Assembly: GCA_029204225.1 (NCBI GenBank)
Contig: MU833040.1
Span: 1-62,073, forward strand
From: Diphasiastrum complanatum
Lineage: Eukaryota; Streptophyta; Lycopodiopsida; Lycopodiales; Lycopodiaceae
Reading direction: 5' to 3'
DNA: 62,073 nucleotides
This document shows positions 31,500 to 42,900 of this stretch, piece by piece. The notes under the pieces were generated by a model. The model was not told the DNA's origin, ran no database searches, and worked only from the letters and a program-made list of their open reading frames with translations. The position numbers and the translations under genes are program-made. Position 1 is the first letter of the stretch. Each line of letters begins with the position of its first letter.

Positions 31500-33300
31500 A
31501 TTTCTGTGTTTGACGGAACCACAGAGCAAGGTACCATGCCAACCAATAAAGTTGAAAAAAGTGCCATCATACATGTTGCAATCTATAAGAATATCCTAAG
31601 CTATCTAGATACACCAAGAGTGCCCAATGCAAGGATCATAATAAATGTTAGAGCACTAGCTTTGCAATGATGTTAAACTACCATAAAGATGAGTGTTGTT
31701 GTTAAACCAAACATGAGCAATATAGAATGGAACCCAAAGCATATGAGATAACCAAACATGTCAAAAGTTTGCATATTGAGGAACAACTACAATCCAGATT
31801 AGGTGAATAATCTAAGAATGCCAAAAAGTAAGACATCATAGTGACAATCAGATGCAAGAGAGAAGCAATTGAAGGATTCCCAAGGTTTTTATAAGGCCCA
31901 TGAATGTAAAACACCATTTGCGACTGGCTCAAATGCATTTAATGAAAAACGTATGGATTAGGAATGTCATATAGGGCCAACAACACTAAACTCCACAAAT
32001 GTACCACCTATATATCCATAAACAGAAGTAGCATACGTGCACATGACCTTGAAGTCTTAGAGTAATGGGTCACACATCTATTGGCACATTGATAGGCAAA
32101 AGAACCTTCAAAACAACACAAGCCTCTATATTTGCTAAGGAAGAAATAAGTGGCAATCTTGGAACTGCGCATGTATGTGGGTCACAAGTTGTATTCACAT
32201 CCAACTTAGGTGATAGAACCTAGTTTGACAATTAGAATGTACTAATAAACTAACAAAAGCCAACTTAAGAGACCGAGTGTCCCACTTGCAAAGAATGTTA
32301 AAAAAACAAAAGGAAAATGAAAACCTCCAACCACACATATCCCTTGTTATTAACATGGACCATGCATAACAAAGAGCATCTCCTACAAAGGACTTTGAAG
32401 AGCTAGCCCAAGAAAACCAAAACTATACTTTAGACTAGGATTGCCATAGTTGAAGTACGCAAGCCACCCCATGACCTTGAACCTTTATGAAAGAAGTACC
32501 CTCAATGCAAAAGGATATATAAGAGCTCAAGAGAATTGATCAAAGAATAAGTAACCCCATGCTTTTGTTGCACCAAATAAAAGTAAACATCATGTGCTAT
32601 GTGAAGTGACCATGTCCTATAAAGCAAGAATGTCATATAGCATGAGATAGTAATGGAGACTGAAACATAAACATACCCAAGCGATCCGAAAAGAGTATTG
32701 CATCCCAAGCTAGTCATGCAGATTAAGAAGCCAAATAGTAGTGAAATGAACAACTGGATGTGGTAGTGTACAGAGTTCCCAAGCAACCCATAAGACCCAT
32801 TATATATATACATATATCACCATCTTCAAGAACTAGCAAGACTGACATAGAAGAGATGGCAACTTGAATAGAACCACATACAGCATCGTAATAACCTAGA
32901 TAATCTTTTGTATTGACAAGATGTAGTGTATTAATGAACTATGAACTACCATTGACATGATAAGACATTGGCATCTATGCCAATCACTACAAGGACATGA
33001 ATTTGTGATAGAATAGTAGAAATAACACATACCTTTGTCATATATAGAAGAACGAGAATATGAATCTAATGGATATTTGCCATATTACACAAACCATGAA
33101 CTTCTTGTAGTGAAAGGATCAAACTTTACAAAGAATACAACGTCCTTGGAAAATTATGGCCAAACGCATTGCCATGCATCGTGCTTGAAAGTTTACATGT
33201 TCGGTGGAATCTGCACAGATTTTGTCTCACGTTCCTAATAATTTGAAATTTTTATGAAACATTTTTATCAAAATATACGTAGGATTATGCAGCTTGTGCT
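31500..33300. other. unassigned DNA
   Basis: Low GC, frames all below 105 codons and without domains. Nothing recognised. Confidence 0.35.
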
Positions 33301-33512
33301 TCTTCTGATGTTTACCAAATAACCACTTGAACTACGTACTGGCCTCACTGAAATTCACAGAATCGTATGTTTCTTCTCATCTCAGAATCAGAATTTGGTT
33401 TACAACTGCTGCAGCCCACAAAGTCTGCCTTCTGGAGGAGTTTGATTTGCTTCCGCAACTAGAGGCGAGCTCGCTTAAATATAGCTGTTGTTCAACTCTA
33501 ACAACTCTAATG

Positions 33513-34316
33513 CTACAAGGCCTCAACTGTTTGATTACTAAGAACCTGCTTACAAAGCGGGCATCTGGGATCAATCCTTCTCCACGTCTCGATGCAAACT
33601 TTATGATACTGATGATTGCACGAAAGCTGGAAAACCGTTTCCCCACTTTGGAAAACACATAAACAAATGCAGCATCTGGCTTCCTCTTCATTTGATCCGT
33701 ATTGCACTTCGCTTCCCCACGCATCCGAGTCCGAAACTACACCGACTTTTTTGTTTTCTGATATTAGTATCCGCAGTTCAGTTTCTGGTGAAGCAACAAT
33801 GTCTTCCGAATCTCTATCCGCAGGGCTTTCTATGGCGTACACGGCTATGAATCTGAGCAGTATAAATCGCAAGTCTAAAAGCAAGAGCACGTAGCCAAGG
33901 ATATATAATATTGGAGCATCCTGATCCATGGAAAACTTCAACTTTATGAGTGTCAGCAACGCCCGCGGGAAGCCTGACAGCACTGCAACAAACCGTTTCA
34001 GCACAAAATCTTGGAGTGACTGCCATGAGCCAGCCTCTTGGTACTGCATATCACTTCTGTTTAAAGACCCACGAGATCCATAAGCTATCAGCATCATTCG
34101 CTCGAACAAATTCCACAGAACAAGAGCTCTTTCCTGTTTGTGAGGACGTTCTCCTGCACTGCCAAAGAAGACTATGAGTGTGATTTCAAAAATTATAAGA
34201 TTAAACTTATAGTCGCTGACTGCCCAAGACATTGCCCAACAGCTTCTCCAATTAGATGCAAACATCGGCGCTCGCAATTGCTGTACGAAGGCATGCATTC
34301 GCTCTCTCCATCCCAT
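33513..34316 (-). CDS. RING-H2 membrane protein, probable E3 ubiquitin ligase
   Basis: 267 codons in one exon. Hydrophobic segments at about residues 36-54 and 134-162 suggest two membrane spans. The C-terminal end carries a complete RING-H2: C215-x2-C218-x14-C233-x-H235-x2-H238-x2-C241-x10-C252-x2-C255, with a Trp at 245 as usual for E2 contact and CPLC at the end. The layout of membrane segments followed by C-terminal RING-H2 resembles plant membrane RING ligases of the At1g12760 kind (inference). Start chosen at the ATG at 34316: the frame is open further upstream, but only a GTG lies there. No frameshift or stop. The target is unknown, and an upstream exon cannot be excluded. Confidence 0.82.
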   Translation of the reverse strand: MGWRERMHAFVQQLRAPMFASNWRSCWAMSWAVSDYKFNLIIFEITLIVFFGSAGERPHKQERALVLWNLFERMMLIAYGSRGSLNRSDMQYQEAGSWQSLQDFVLKRFVAVLSGFPRALLTLIKLKFSMDQDAPILYILGYVLLLLDLRFILLRFIAVYAIESPADRDSEDIVASPETELRILISENKKVGVVSDSDAWGSEVQYGSNEEEARCCICLCVFQSGETVFQLSCNHQYHKVCIETWRRIDPRCPLCKQVLSNQTVEAL

Positions 34317-34599
34317 GATGCTACAATCTACCTCACTCTCGCTCTTTCTCGCGAGCACACAATTTATTCAAAACCAAAAGCCATCTCGTAGCTTTTGCTT
34401 TTTGTTTTTATGATCTGGATTTGGAAGATGGCAATAATTATTTCTAGAAATCAATGAAGATTCTGAGTCTGATTCCTGATCAATGACCAAAATACTTGGT
34501 TGATTTTGTTTAGTCCACTTCTGTGATGCTAAAATTAGTGTGCCTGATTTTGGGAGCAATATGAGCATAATTCTCTTAAACACTACTAATTAGTGTTTG

Positions 34600-36541
34600 G
34601 AGTATAATGGCAAGTCCTCTTGTTAGCGCGGATTGACCATAAGGACAATCCATTACCATGGGACGACAAGTATCCATTATCAAAATAGATAATGTGTGTT
34701 CTGAAAATCTAAAAACATCAGTTTATAATTAAAACATGATTTTCAAAATTTCAGTAGGGTTCCATCCATGAGGCCTATATCCTTGAGGCGGTCAAGTAGT
34801 TTTGAGATTCCATCCATGATAAATTTTTATTTTGAGGGCTCACAATTACACAAAATTATATTTGTAAAAAAATTTGTCCCATAATTATGCCCTAGGTTTG
34901 GTGGTCGCCCAACTCAATGTAAAACATTGATTCATGCAGGGTTTGAGTAAACACACACTATGGGCTTAGCCTCACGGCATTTTCTCACTATTTTAGAATT
35001 TTGGGACAATCCAAAGTCTCATTCTTTTCTTTTATGACGTCCTTTGCTGAAAATTAAGTTCAATCGCACAAACTTGACAAAGACCATTTAAGATTGAATT
35101 TGCTAAAAAAAATTAAACATTAGTTGTGATCAATTTGTTATTATGAAAAATAACTGTTAAATTAGGTGAATTCAAAATTTTAGAGCATTATAATTTTTTA
35201 TTTTTCTTAAAAATGCAATATAAAACATCTTGATGTGATTTTGAAAGCTTGTTAAAAATTTTATCTTAATATTTTGACATTTAAAAAAATGATTCACAGT
35301 GCAAAATTGAAAAATATTTGTTTAACTAACAAACATGAATAATTAGTAAACTTAAATAACACAAAGACGTTTAAAAACCATTAAATTCCAGAAACAATCA
35401 TCCTTAATAAAAATACCGATCATCGTTTCTAAAATACTGCTTCTCCCTTGCGCACATGCAGGTGTATGTGCACAAAACAAATCATCAGCATAGAATGTCA
35501 ATTCAAGTGTATGTTGTTCACTTGGCAAGTTATGGGTGCTACATGAATTAATCCTTTTCAATGCCAAAAGTTTTATGACTAGAAATTAAAAGGATCATAA
35601 GTATTATCATATTTGGAGTAAACTTAACTAGAAAGACAATTCTCCAGAAAGTCTAGGTGCAAATCACGTGAGCTTGGAGATCGACCGTTGCATGCTACTG
35701 GGGGGGATTGTGATTATTTTGGGGGGGTTTCCAAAAAAAATGTCAATATTTGCTAAGAGCAGCAAAGAAGCATATCATGAGTGTACATACATATCCTCAT
35801 TGCACATCCATATAATGGATTTTCAGTTCCATGGTTGACTGTAGCCCATAAAAAGGTATGCATATTTGGGCGACCTGTTTTTTTTGCATAAATGATGTAA
35901 AATGCCATGGAAAGCTTTTCAACAACATACACAAATATTCTAGTGACCTTTTTCCCTAGATTTCTCGCCATAATAAGTTTGTTGTCCTTTTACTTTGTTG
36001 GCACAAAGAAAGGTCACAATTGTTGACCTATGGTTAGGTATGTTAATCATAGTTACACTTCACAGTCACGATTAGTTAATGTAGGATCTCGATACGACAG
36101 GTGTGGCCAGTTTCTTGGCATTAGTATCACTAGGATCTTGAAAGGGCATCTTAAATGGCCTTCTCGATGTACTCCACGTTTTGTGAATATAATGTAGCCG
36201 TGCGATGGATCAAGCGCTTTTTGGAGAAATTAAGCCTCGTTCTTGTTTTTGTACTTTCGAATGATTTTTGTGATCATTGTGTTTGTTGTGTCAGAAGTTT
36301 GATGTCAGATCCTTTCAATGTTGTTCATTGCATTTGTACTTAGGCAATAGATCAGTGACGAGTAAGGTCCACAAAGGTTATGGGCCCACTCTTGTGAAGT
36401 GACATAGGCACAGACCAGTACGTTACTGATCATTCCTTTTGATATCGAGGAGATTCGAGAGCAACAGTTAATTAGAATTTAAGGAGCGACGGATACACAG
36501 AATGCAAGCGACCAGAGAGGGATATAAAAGTTTGAAGGTGA
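34600..36541. other. unassigned intergenic DNA
   Basis: AT-rich, without recognisable exons. Two G-runs near 35701-35732 (GGGGGGG twice) stand out. Nothing else seen. Confidence 0.35.
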
Positions 36542-36883
36542 GAGGTATGGGTTATAGAAGTGGAGAATGAAAATGGTGCTAGAAGACATAAGGCTATGGG
36601 AAATTGTGGAAGGGAGAGAGCGTGCTCCAAAGCCCGAGCGTGTGGGGGGGTAGTAAATGCAGATGCAATGAAAGCTTTCAAGACTAGAGAGAGAAAAGCT
36701 TTCGTTACGACCTGCCTCACCCTGGGGGAAATGCCAGCCACACAGGTGCAAGATGTGAAGGATGCTAAGGCAGTGTGGGTTACTCTAGAGAGCATATACG
36801 AAGGGAAAAGCATAACCAACGTCATTCTATTGAGGAGGAAGCTGGCCACCTTGAAGATGTCGGAAGGGGAGTCACTCCAAGCT
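36542..36883 (+). pseudogene. copia family A gag fragment (left part of split element)
   Basis: Encodes the gag N-terminal region across one frameshift. In one frame 36553-36650 gives WRMKMVLEDIRLWEIVEG. In the next frame 36650-36883 gives RKAFVTTCLTLGEMPATQVQDVKDAKAVW, ESIYEGKSITNV and LRRKLATLKMSEGES, a standard copia gag. It stops at the border of the gypsy LTR. The rest of gag and the protease are missing. The element resumes at 47425. Confidence 0.75.
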
Positions 36884-37700
36884 AAACTACCCTAAGAAAT
36901 CAGAGAACAATACAATAACAGGATTAAGCTACTCAAAAAGAAACAAGAATCAAGAAAGCTAACTTCCTAACGGCATTCTAGCAACCCAAGAATCAAGAAA
37001 CACCCATTTCTTGATGCTTGGAATACCCAAGAACAATCAAGGACAAGATTGTTAGTACAGCCTATGTAGTTTACCTGCATGCTGAAACTACAAAATCAAG
37101 AAATTAATCCACATCTACATTCCACATTGCAAGAAAGTGAGCAAGAAATCTAATTAATCCACATTCACAACAAGAAATCAGAACATGTTCATAGGAATTT
37201 CACTCAAGAAGATTGCCATGAACAAGGAGCTTCTCAATTGCCAAGAACTCGTGGAGGATCTTCTTTATTCAATCAAGAGAGATGACAATACAATAAAAGC
37301 TCCCTCACAAGAGAGGGGAATCCTTTGATAAGCAAGAGGGCTGCCCATGTGGAGCCTAAGTGGTAATTCCACTAATTTAGAAATTACAAGTGGAAAAAGC
37401 CCTTCCACTAGAGGTCACCATCAAAAGATGGCTCACTCTAAATTATTTAAGGGGGTCTACACTTATTTACATTGCCTAGGAACATTGCTAGCTCCTACAT
37501 GGTTGTTCCTTCTCTGGGATACACCATGTAGGCTCACATAGAAAATCATCTGTCATCCTAGCTAGTAATCCTCAGCTCTCATGCTCGGCTCTCAGCTTCT
37601 TCTGCTCTCCTCCTTCTGAGACCTCCTCGGTCATGGGTGAGAGATACTCTGTGTCTTCAGCTTGGCTTGACATCTGGGGATTCTTTGGAATCCGCTAACA
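36884..37700 (-). repeat. gypsy 3' LTR, truncated
   Basis: Matches 46596-47419 of the 5' LTR closely, except for an unrelated block at about 37552-37640. On the minus strand it begins TGTTAGCGGATTCC at 37700. The breakpoint lies in a shared AAACT (36884-36888 against 46596-46600), suggesting joining at microhomology. Confidence 0.88.
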
Positions 37701-40700
37701 TTATCCACCCCTCATCTGTTGCAGGTTCCACTGCAACACAGGTGATGTCGTTCCGCTTGGCACTTGGAAAAGCGTGGATCTTCATTCGCTTCCGTAAAAC
37801 CAAGTGCTTATTATCCACAAAATTGTTCTGCAAAATTGAACTCATTTTTTGTCCTAGGGCTTCGAACACTTGGAACCGAAGTTTACTTCCGTAATTTAGC
37901 GGCCCTAGGTAATCTCGTATCTTTTCGATGAAGCCCATTTCTTTCCAGTCTTCTATCATAGTTACATACCATGATGATATGAAGGCCTCTCTATAGTATA
38001 GTCGGGCCATCATCTCATGGTCTTCCTCTGAATTGAGGGCTACGTTGGGATTGATCCTTATTGGATCCATACCACGATCCCAAAAACACTCTTGCTGCAT
38101 TAGAAAGGCCAATGATCGGCAATATTCGGCGCTTTCTTGCATGCACAGATCGGCACTAGTCTTGTATTTGTGTCCGAAATCTAGCAACTATAGCCTCAGG
38201 TCATCTAGGGAGATTTTGTCTGAAATTCTTGGAATCACCGGCCAGTTTACCAATTCAACCCGTGGTTTCTCTGCAAGCCATGGATTTCCTTGTTTGAGCG
38301 GCATATAGAATGGATCAACTCGTTTTCACGCCGGTGCCCTCAAATACTCTTGTAGCCATCTGCTATCTTTTAGGACCTTGCTCCGCCGTTCAGGTTGGGG
38401 TTGCAGTGCTGCAATGATCTCAGCCCTTGTAGAGTATTGGCTTTGATTGATCTCCTCTCTGCCTCCCCTCATGTAGAGAGTATATTTTCTTTCAAACTTT
38501 TTCGACTCTTTGGTATCGGCCATCTTAGCCCTTGTCCTGGTAGGAGAGGTTGCCCTACGTCGTTGTGGTGGCCTTGCTAGGTAGTCGTCCAGGGCCTTAG
38601 TGCCCGTATCCTTTTCCTTAGCCCGCTCGCTTGTAGATGGCTCAGCTGCGCCTGTGTCTTGCCTGGGCGAGAATCTTCTAGTTTCTGGTGGATCTGCTAG
38701 GAAGTCATCATCACCTCGATGGCAGTGTTAGTTTTTGGAAGGTCAGGGATGGAGTGATTAGGAGAGTGAGGTGCATGGATGACAGGTTTAGGAGGGGGTG
38801 GGTATAACAAATTGTATGCCACGCCGGGGGAGCGGAGCTGTTGTAGGAACTCGTCCCGCTAGGCTTTGTACGTGTCAGTTGGGCCTTTAGATGGGACCAA
38901 TAATCTGCTAGGAGGTGGTGGAGAGAAGGAAGATGAAGAAACAGGGTAAGTGGGAATAAATGTTTCAAAAAATTAAAAGCAAAATAAGAAAAGAGGTTAA
39001 AAGTCTGAGGGAGAAGGGAAAAAGTTCTGGAAGCAACTTCGGCTCTCTGGCTACCCGATCTCGAGCTACCATCTGATGGTCGGATTTGCCCATTCTTACT
39101 ATCTGCACCATCATCTCCATCATCGTCCCGTGGTTTCTTTGTGGAAACACCTGCCTGGGCCTTGCACGTCGTGTCCCACAATTGGTTCACCTTGTCCAAG
39201 ACTTGCTACAGGGCCTTTGTCGTATCTTCTAGCTGCTTCTGGGACTCAAGAATTATCTTTTCTTGCTTGGCCACAATATTTTCAAAAATTTTCTTCTCGG
39301 CTTCTCGTTCTTGGATCAGCCACACATATTTCTCCATCCGGATGGCTGTGGCCTATGGGGCCTGGAACTCTATGTCCTCGGGCTTAATTAGAAGGGCACC
39401 AACTGCCATTACACCCGATGATCCATCCCGTGCTTGGTCAATCTGGGCCATCTCATGCTTCAATTGTTGTTGGGCCTCTTCCAATGTGATCTTCTGCCCG
39501 ACCATCACGGATCTGATTTTTTCAGTTTCTTTTCTTTTTCTTTGGCCAGCTTCTGTTGTTGTGCGATCTCTTGGCCCTGGTACTGGATCTTATTCTCGAG
39601 CACTTGGTGCTGACTTATCAACCAATGCATGTGGTAACTTGCTTCAGATAGGCCGATCATCGAGCGCTTAGCTGCTTCAGAGAGCTTCTCAAGGTTAGTG
39701 ATGGTTGGGTGCCGATCAGGGGTGTGAGATGGTGAAGCTAATCTAAAAAATAAACGTTGTGGAGGAAATGAAGATGGAGGTGGAGGGAGTGGAGAAACAA
39801 TATTAGTAGAAATGGTGGTTATTGTGGTGGTGGTGGTGGTTAGTGGAGGGGTCAAACTTTCTCCTGACTGATCCGCTTTTTCAAACTCATCATCGTTGAT
39901 CTCCATCAGGTCTGTAGCATCAAAATATTGTGATGTGTGGATGGGCCTGTGGATGTTGGTCTTGTGACTGCTAGGCTACTTCAGTGTCTTGGGAAATGGG
40001 ACTCTCCACTCCTCCCCCTCCAAAGAATGTGTCGTTGGTGAAGTTGGCGGCGTTGGCATGGTAATCAATAGGGGTGGGGTGGTGACTTGGTCTGGTGGTA
40101 TGACTTGGGTTGTGCCCGTGTTTGCTGCTGCCAATGATGTAGCTACTCCATCACCCCCATCGATGATTTGTGAGGGTGATGAGTGTTGTTGAGAGGCTGC
40201 TTGGGAGGATGAGTTCCCACCATCAGAATCAGATTCTTGAGATTCTATGTATCTGGTGATTTCCTCTTTGCTTGAAGCTTTCTGCAGATGCGTTGTTGTC
40301 TTGTGTCTGGCAACTGGGGCTTAGAGGTGTTGGCCTATTGATCTTCCAATGTTGCTTCTACTTGTGGATCTGGTTGAGAGCTTTGTGGCTTGTGTACCAG
40401 TGGAATAATACTGGTGTTTGTCCTTTTGGGTGGAATCCGTGATGGTAAAGTGGCCCGTGAGCATGAACGCTTGGACTTTTTGGACCCTATAGGAATCTCC
40501 CAAGTTTGTCAGCAACTTGTAGGTGTTGTTGAAGTCTGGGCCCATTTTGTACCTGATGGAGTGTGATATTGGTCATGAGGTATTCCAGGACTATTATTGG
40601 CTACTTGTTTTTTACACAGTCATGAAGGCAGTTCAAAGCAAAATGTGCCCAATCATAAAGGTTTTTGTGAATCTGCCATCATGTGGAATAGAGACATTTG

Positions 40701-41190
40701 TACCTGCAGCACCTTTGTTCTCGATCGTTGTGTGCAGCTGGTGAAGTACACACATGCCACCGCCAGTTGTTGATCATTGATTGTCTCAATGCGGTACCTG
40801 TTTTTATTCTTCCATTTGTCCACTGAGGGATCTATATACTTGAAATAAGCTATCTACTCAATTTTTTAAAGCGTCCTGGTAACAGGATTTGGTCCACAAG
40901 GGAACCCGAAGGGTTGCAAGTCAGCCGTCGCGTAAGATATATTATAGACATAGTTCCTGATAGGGGAACTATGAGATGGCACGACCTTGTAGTAGCATTA
41001 TAGTTGACATACGCCATGTGTAGCAGGTACAAACTCTGATACCCAGTCAGGACAGAGATTTGGAATACAATTGCCTTGAAAAACGATTCTGCCTGTTGGT
41101 ACCAGGTCTGTATCTCGGTAATATCCAATTTGCATAGCTGGATGTCGATCTTATTAGCATCGGGGTCATCAAAACTGGAACTCTGGTTGA
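37657..41190 (-). pseudogene. unidentified decayed coding region of the gypsy element
   Basis: About 3.5 kb between minisatellite array 1 and the 3' LTR. Longest open pieces on minus: 41190-40850 (starts MSFNQSSSFDDPDANKIDIQ), 39906-39505 (Thr/Pro/Ser-rich then a Gln/Lys coiled coil), 38523-38326 (MADTKESKKFERKYTLYMRG) and 38187-37657 (176 codons, LDFGHKYKTSADLCMQESAE). The last two share a frame with one stop between them. The final piece reads through the polypurine tract into the LTR start. No pol motif was found. Extra ORFs next to pol are known in Tat/Ogre-type gypsy elements, but similarity to those cannot be shown here. Confidence 0.5.
37701..37713 (-). other. polypurine tract of the gypsy element
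   Basis: Minus strand GAGGGGTGGATAA directly before the TGTTAGC start of the 3' LTR, the expected place of plus-strand priming. Confidence 0.6.
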
Positions 41191-41272
41191 AAGACATTGT
41201 GAAAAACTGGAAAAAATAATGTGTTGGAAAAAATGCGTCGGTTGAGATTTGAGACAGGGAGAATGGTGGCTT

Positions 41273-41560
41273 TGGCTCGGTTGAGATGTGACTGATGGCT
41301 TCGGTCGAGATGGAACGGATGGCTTCGGTCGAGATGGAACGGATGGCTTCAGTCGAGATGAAACGGATGGCTTCGGTTGAGATGGAACTGATGGCGTCGA
41401 TCAAGATGGAACGAATGGTTTTGGTTGAGATGGAACTGAAGCCGTCGGTTGAGAAGGGACTTATGGCTTTAGTTGAGAAGGCAGGTGAAGGTGTCGGTCG
41501 AGAAGGGACTGATGGCTTTGGTTGAGAAAGCAGGTGAAGACGTCGGTTGAAATGGAAGTG
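41273..41560 (-). repeat. minisatellite array 1 (24-bp period)
   Basis: On plus, GAGATGGAAC recurs exactly every 24 bases from 41307 to 41427, with unit ATGGCTTCGGTCGAGATGGAACGG; flanking copies degenerate. Because 24 is a multiple of three, the minus frame stays open and codes an eight-residue ISTEAIRS-type repeat, upstream of and in frame with the MSFNQSS ORF piece at 41190. Confidence 0.92.
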
Positions 41561-42102
41561 AAAGATGTGTGCAAAGCGAAGGATGGTCCTGTAAGAAAGG
41601 AAAGTGACGGAATGAGATTGGGGAAGCAAAAATATAAAGTATAATTTCTGAAAGAAGAAGATGTTTAGATGGCGGTCAAGGACGGAGATGTTGGGAAGGT
41701 CGGTAATTGTGGAAATGGAGTTGTGGAGGTGGTGAAGAAACTGGAAAAAATGGAATGTTTTATGTTGATGATGTTGTTCTCAATAGTGTAATGGGAGTGT
41801 GATGTATGCTCACGTGACACTACCCCTTAGATGTGCGAAAAGTTTCAAACTGATGTGTCGTCTACAGGCAATGTTAGGTTTTGAAAGATTGGTGATGGCA
41901 CTCTAAATGGTGATCAAACCACGATGGTGGATACTCGGTGGAGGTGGAGTGTAAGCAAAGGTAGAAACATGTAACAAGAGAGCACCAGAATTGAGCACGT
42001 GAACACAAAGATCGCCAGCAGATAGTCGCAAGAAACTCCAGAATTCGCACTTCGCTGAGGTGCGAATGGCGTCGTTGTCAAGGTATTTATGGACGCCGTC
42101 AT

Positions 42103-42440
42103 CTAGCTTCGAACGAGATGTGACGTGATGGCTCCGTTGAGTTTTGAATTGAAACCTCCCGTTGAGATTTGAGTGGAATGCTCTGGTTGAAATTTGAGTC
42201 GTGGCCTCTGGTTGAGATTTGATGTGAAAACCTCTGGTTGAGATTTGAGTCGTGGCCTCCGGTTGAGATTTGAGTCATGGTCTCCGGTTGAGATTTCAGT
42301 CGTGGCCTCCGGTTGAGATTTGACGTGAAAACCTCCGGTTGAGATCTGAGTGAAGTGCTCCGGTTGAGATTTGATTGAAGTGCTCAAATCAAGATCTAAG
42401 TGAAGTGCTCCTATTGATATTTGACTAAAGTGCTCCGATT
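42103..42440 (-). repeat. minisatellite array 2 (25-26 bp period)
   Basis: Units of the type GGCCTCCGGTTGAGATTTGAGTC repeat about 13 times. The core CCGGTTGAGAT is shared with arrays 1 and 3. The minus frame is open for 115 codons, but the 25-26 bp period makes the reading frame drift between units. Confidence 0.9.
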
Positions 42441-42900
42441 GTGCTGGCATAATCGATTATAAAGATGCGATAATAATTAGTGTGACCAAGGAAGACGTAA
42501 ACTTCCTTCACTGTTGCAGGTAAGGGCATTTCAACTATTACCTTGATCTTTGAAAGGTCGGTAGAAATACCGTCCTTTGAAATTATATTCTGAGTACTAC
42601 CCCATGGGTGATCCAAATTTGACATTTATCAGGGTCTAGTGAGAATCCAAATCTATGGTAGCGAATGAAGATTTTCTCCAGTGCGTCAAGGTGCGTAGCC
42701 GCTGAGGAATGTACACCCAAATCGTCGAGATAAATCTCGACAATCTGATGTAATAGGTCTTGGAAGGCCAGTTGCATGACTCTCTAAAACATTGAAGGGG
42801 TGTTGCATAAGCCAAAAGGCATGACATTATAAGCATAAACCCCATTTTCTGTTGCAAAGGCCATTTCAATTTTTATCGTCAAGGGCTACAGAGGCAAGGT
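42425..42900 (-). pseudogene. gypsy reverse transcriptase remnant
   Basis: Across frames, the minus strand encodes MPFGLCNTPSMF, then YLDDLGVHS (the YxDD catalytic box) with HLDALEKIF..GFSLDPDKCQ, and then ISKDGISTDLSKIKVIVEMP..VKEVYVFLGHTNYYR, the end of the RT and start of the connection region. At least two frameshifts and a stop break it. It ends at array 2, and RNase H and integrase are not found. Confidence 0.85.

Noticed and set aside
34317-34358. Upstream extension of the RING-H2 frame
   Set aside because: It begins with GTG, not ATG, and eukaryotic initiation at the ATG at 34316 is far more likely.
42066-42085. Plus-strand TGGCGTCGTTGTCAAGG resembling a gypsy primer-binding site
   Set aside because: It lies inside a minus-strand gypsy element, and no plus-strand LTR end or gag was found beside it; probably chance or a minor scrap.
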